Shown here piece by piece: positions 63,083-64,000 of a stretch of DNA of 64,000 nt. This DNA is from Oreocharis arfaki (lineage: Eukaryota; Chordata; Aves; Passeriformes; Paramythiidae), in contig VZRR01011618.1 in NCBI GenBank assembly GCA_013398015.1, positions 1,164,021 to 1,228,020 of the forward strand. The letters run 5' to 3'. A model generated the notes under the pieces. That model ran no database searches and was not told the origin of the DNA. It saw only the letters and a list, made by a program, of their open reading frames with translations. The position numbers and the translations under genes were made by a program. Position 1 is the first letter of the stretch. Each line of letters begins with the position of its first letter.

Positions 63083-64000
63083 CCGGCCCGCGCCAGGGAT
63101 GCTCATCCCGTCGAGGGACGGGGCAGCTCCCACAGCCATCCCGCTCATGGAAATAAACGCCCAACCCCCGCCGAAATACTGCCGGCAATCCCACAGCCAT
63201 CCCTGTTCCGTTTGTTTCAACAGGGGTTAAAAAGTTCCAGCTCTTCTCTCCCGTCCCACTGGCTTGCTCTCCGGGATTAGTTCTTTGTGCCTCCACCTCT
63301 CTCCCGGCGTGTGCCTTACTCCAGAGAGCCTACTGGCACATAGCCTCTTTCTTGATGCTTTTTTGTCAGGGGTTTTAACAGCTTTTGCTGGTCTTAGGTC
63401 AGGAATAAGAGGTGAATAAGGGAACGAAAAATAATGAAAGGAGAGAGTGTTAACTGATAGGGAGGCTTAGGAACTAGGACCTGGTGTCTTCGTAAGCTGT
63501 TCCCACTCATTAAATCCTAAAGGTGAACCCTGTTTATCCTCACACGTCGGCAGGGATACCAAAGTGCAAGCAAATAAATAAATACACTGAGTCTGACCAG
63601 GATCAATTTGTGCAGCCTCCATTATAATCACAATATTGGAATGGTTGCTGCATCCAGACGAACAAATCGGTGTATGCCTGGAGTCTGGCACATCCAGTGA
63701 GCCAGCTCTGCCTCGCAAGGACATCCCAGATGTCCTGCCAGTAATCTTAAGGTCAAGGCGGGTCAGCCACGTTATAATTGGCTTCCCGCAAACAGAAGGG
63801 ATCTTCACCTACCGCCCAGTGGCTGCGTGAAATTCTTCCTTGGCTCAGAAACATCAAAGGAAAATCAAAGGCATCTTCGAGTCTGATCCTTACAGCTGGC
63901 TGTCACCCGAGCATTAGACTAAGAGGCTGGCTGCAAGGGAGCAATTTGTAGATCCACACAGCTGACTGATCACTTCAAGTGGTGATCATGAAAACTGAAT
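63083..64000. other. Upstream flank of PDIA5, no gene recognised
   Basis: The first about 50 bases are still CpG-rich; beyond roughly 63300 the sequence is ordinary flank with scattered CpGs. A CCACG-N5-ATTGG arrangement (63767-63781) pairs the half-sites of an ER-stress element with non-canonical spacing. A 113-codon minus-strand ORF (63808-63467) has no recognisable domain. In mammals the next gene upstream of PDIA5 is SEMA5B, read in the opposite direction; nothing of it is visible here. Confidence 0.6.

Larger units (their letters stand above)
62450..63130. promoter_or_regulatory. PDIA5: CpG-island promoter of PDIA5
   Basis: Sharp change from AT-rich intron to GC- and CpG-dense sequence, broken by an N gap at 62888-63028. 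It includes a GC box (ggggcgggg, 62521-62529) and other GC-rich runs in the first part of intron 1, and surrounds the inferred exon 1. I see no TATA box at a sensible distance upstream of 63067. This fits a broad CpG-type housekeeping promoter firing toward lower coordinates. The transcription start cannot be fixed from sequence alone. Confidence 0.75.

Noticed and set aside
62646..63296. Long ORFs of 150-216 codons across the CpG island
   Set aside because: They run through 141 N bases, and GC-rich sequence is naturally poor in stop codons. Only the nine codons at 63041-63067 are supported.
63467..63808. 113-codon minus-strand ORF upstream of PDIA5
   Set aside because: No domain or homology is recognised. 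There is no evidence that it belongs to SEMA5B or any other gene.
1..64000. CRISPR array, prokaryotic operon or defence system
   Set aside because: The sequence is an intron-rich vertebrate gene. No regularly spaced direct repeats with unique spacers or bacterial gene organisation occur.

Overview
The window is vertebrate, almost certainly avian, nuclear DNA. It has long AT-rich introns with canonical GT-AG splice sites, one promoter CpG island, a CR1 LINE 3' tail, an avian-type endogenous retrovirus solo LTR, and no bacterial-style gene packing. Nearly the whole window is the 5' part of one gene on the minus strand: PDIA5, encoding protein disulfide isomerase family A member 5, an ER-lumen thioredoxin-fold protein. 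No second protein-coding gene is supported on either strand.

Layout, following transcription from high to low coordinates. Positions 63068-64000 are upstream flank and promoter. Positions 62.45-63.13 kb are a CpG island with a 141-base N gap. Exon 1 is inferred at 63041-63067 (nine codons, start of the signal peptide). Exons 2 to 11 lie at 51325-51451, 48235-48322, 34569-34652, 33751-33796, 28059-28151, 26723-26783, 23015-23082, 18521-18612, 18345-18416 and 13794-13930. Every junction has AG/GT borders, and the reading frame carries through all eleven exons for 298 complete residues. The last exon in view ends one base into the tryptophan codon that precedes the second CxxC site. Positions 1-13793 are intron 11. 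The exon for that CxxC site, the rest of the second thioredoxin domain, the third domain and the C-terminal ER retrieval signal lie beyond position 1.

The encoded part comprises a signal peptide (about residues 1-20), a non-catalytic thioredoxin-like N-terminal domain (about 20-125), a first catalytic domain with motif CGVC at 177-180, a proline/glutamine-rich linker (about 253-266), and the first half of the second catalytic domain.

The introns hold only repeats and noncoding sequence: a solo LTR (10750-11329), a 33-bp minisatellite (57691-57894), a 21-bp tandem repeat (35258-35315), a CR1 tail (about 53580-53641), two remnants of an old amniote interspersed repeat (about 31075-31340 and 49110-49290), poly-A/poly-T tracts and AAT microsatellites. 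I found no undescribed multigene system. The main points of interest are gene-structural: a start codon inside a ZNF143/THAP11-type motif, introns that split the active-site Trp codon in two domains, a 104-base intron that is open in frame, and a poly-U tract abutting the exon 2 donor.
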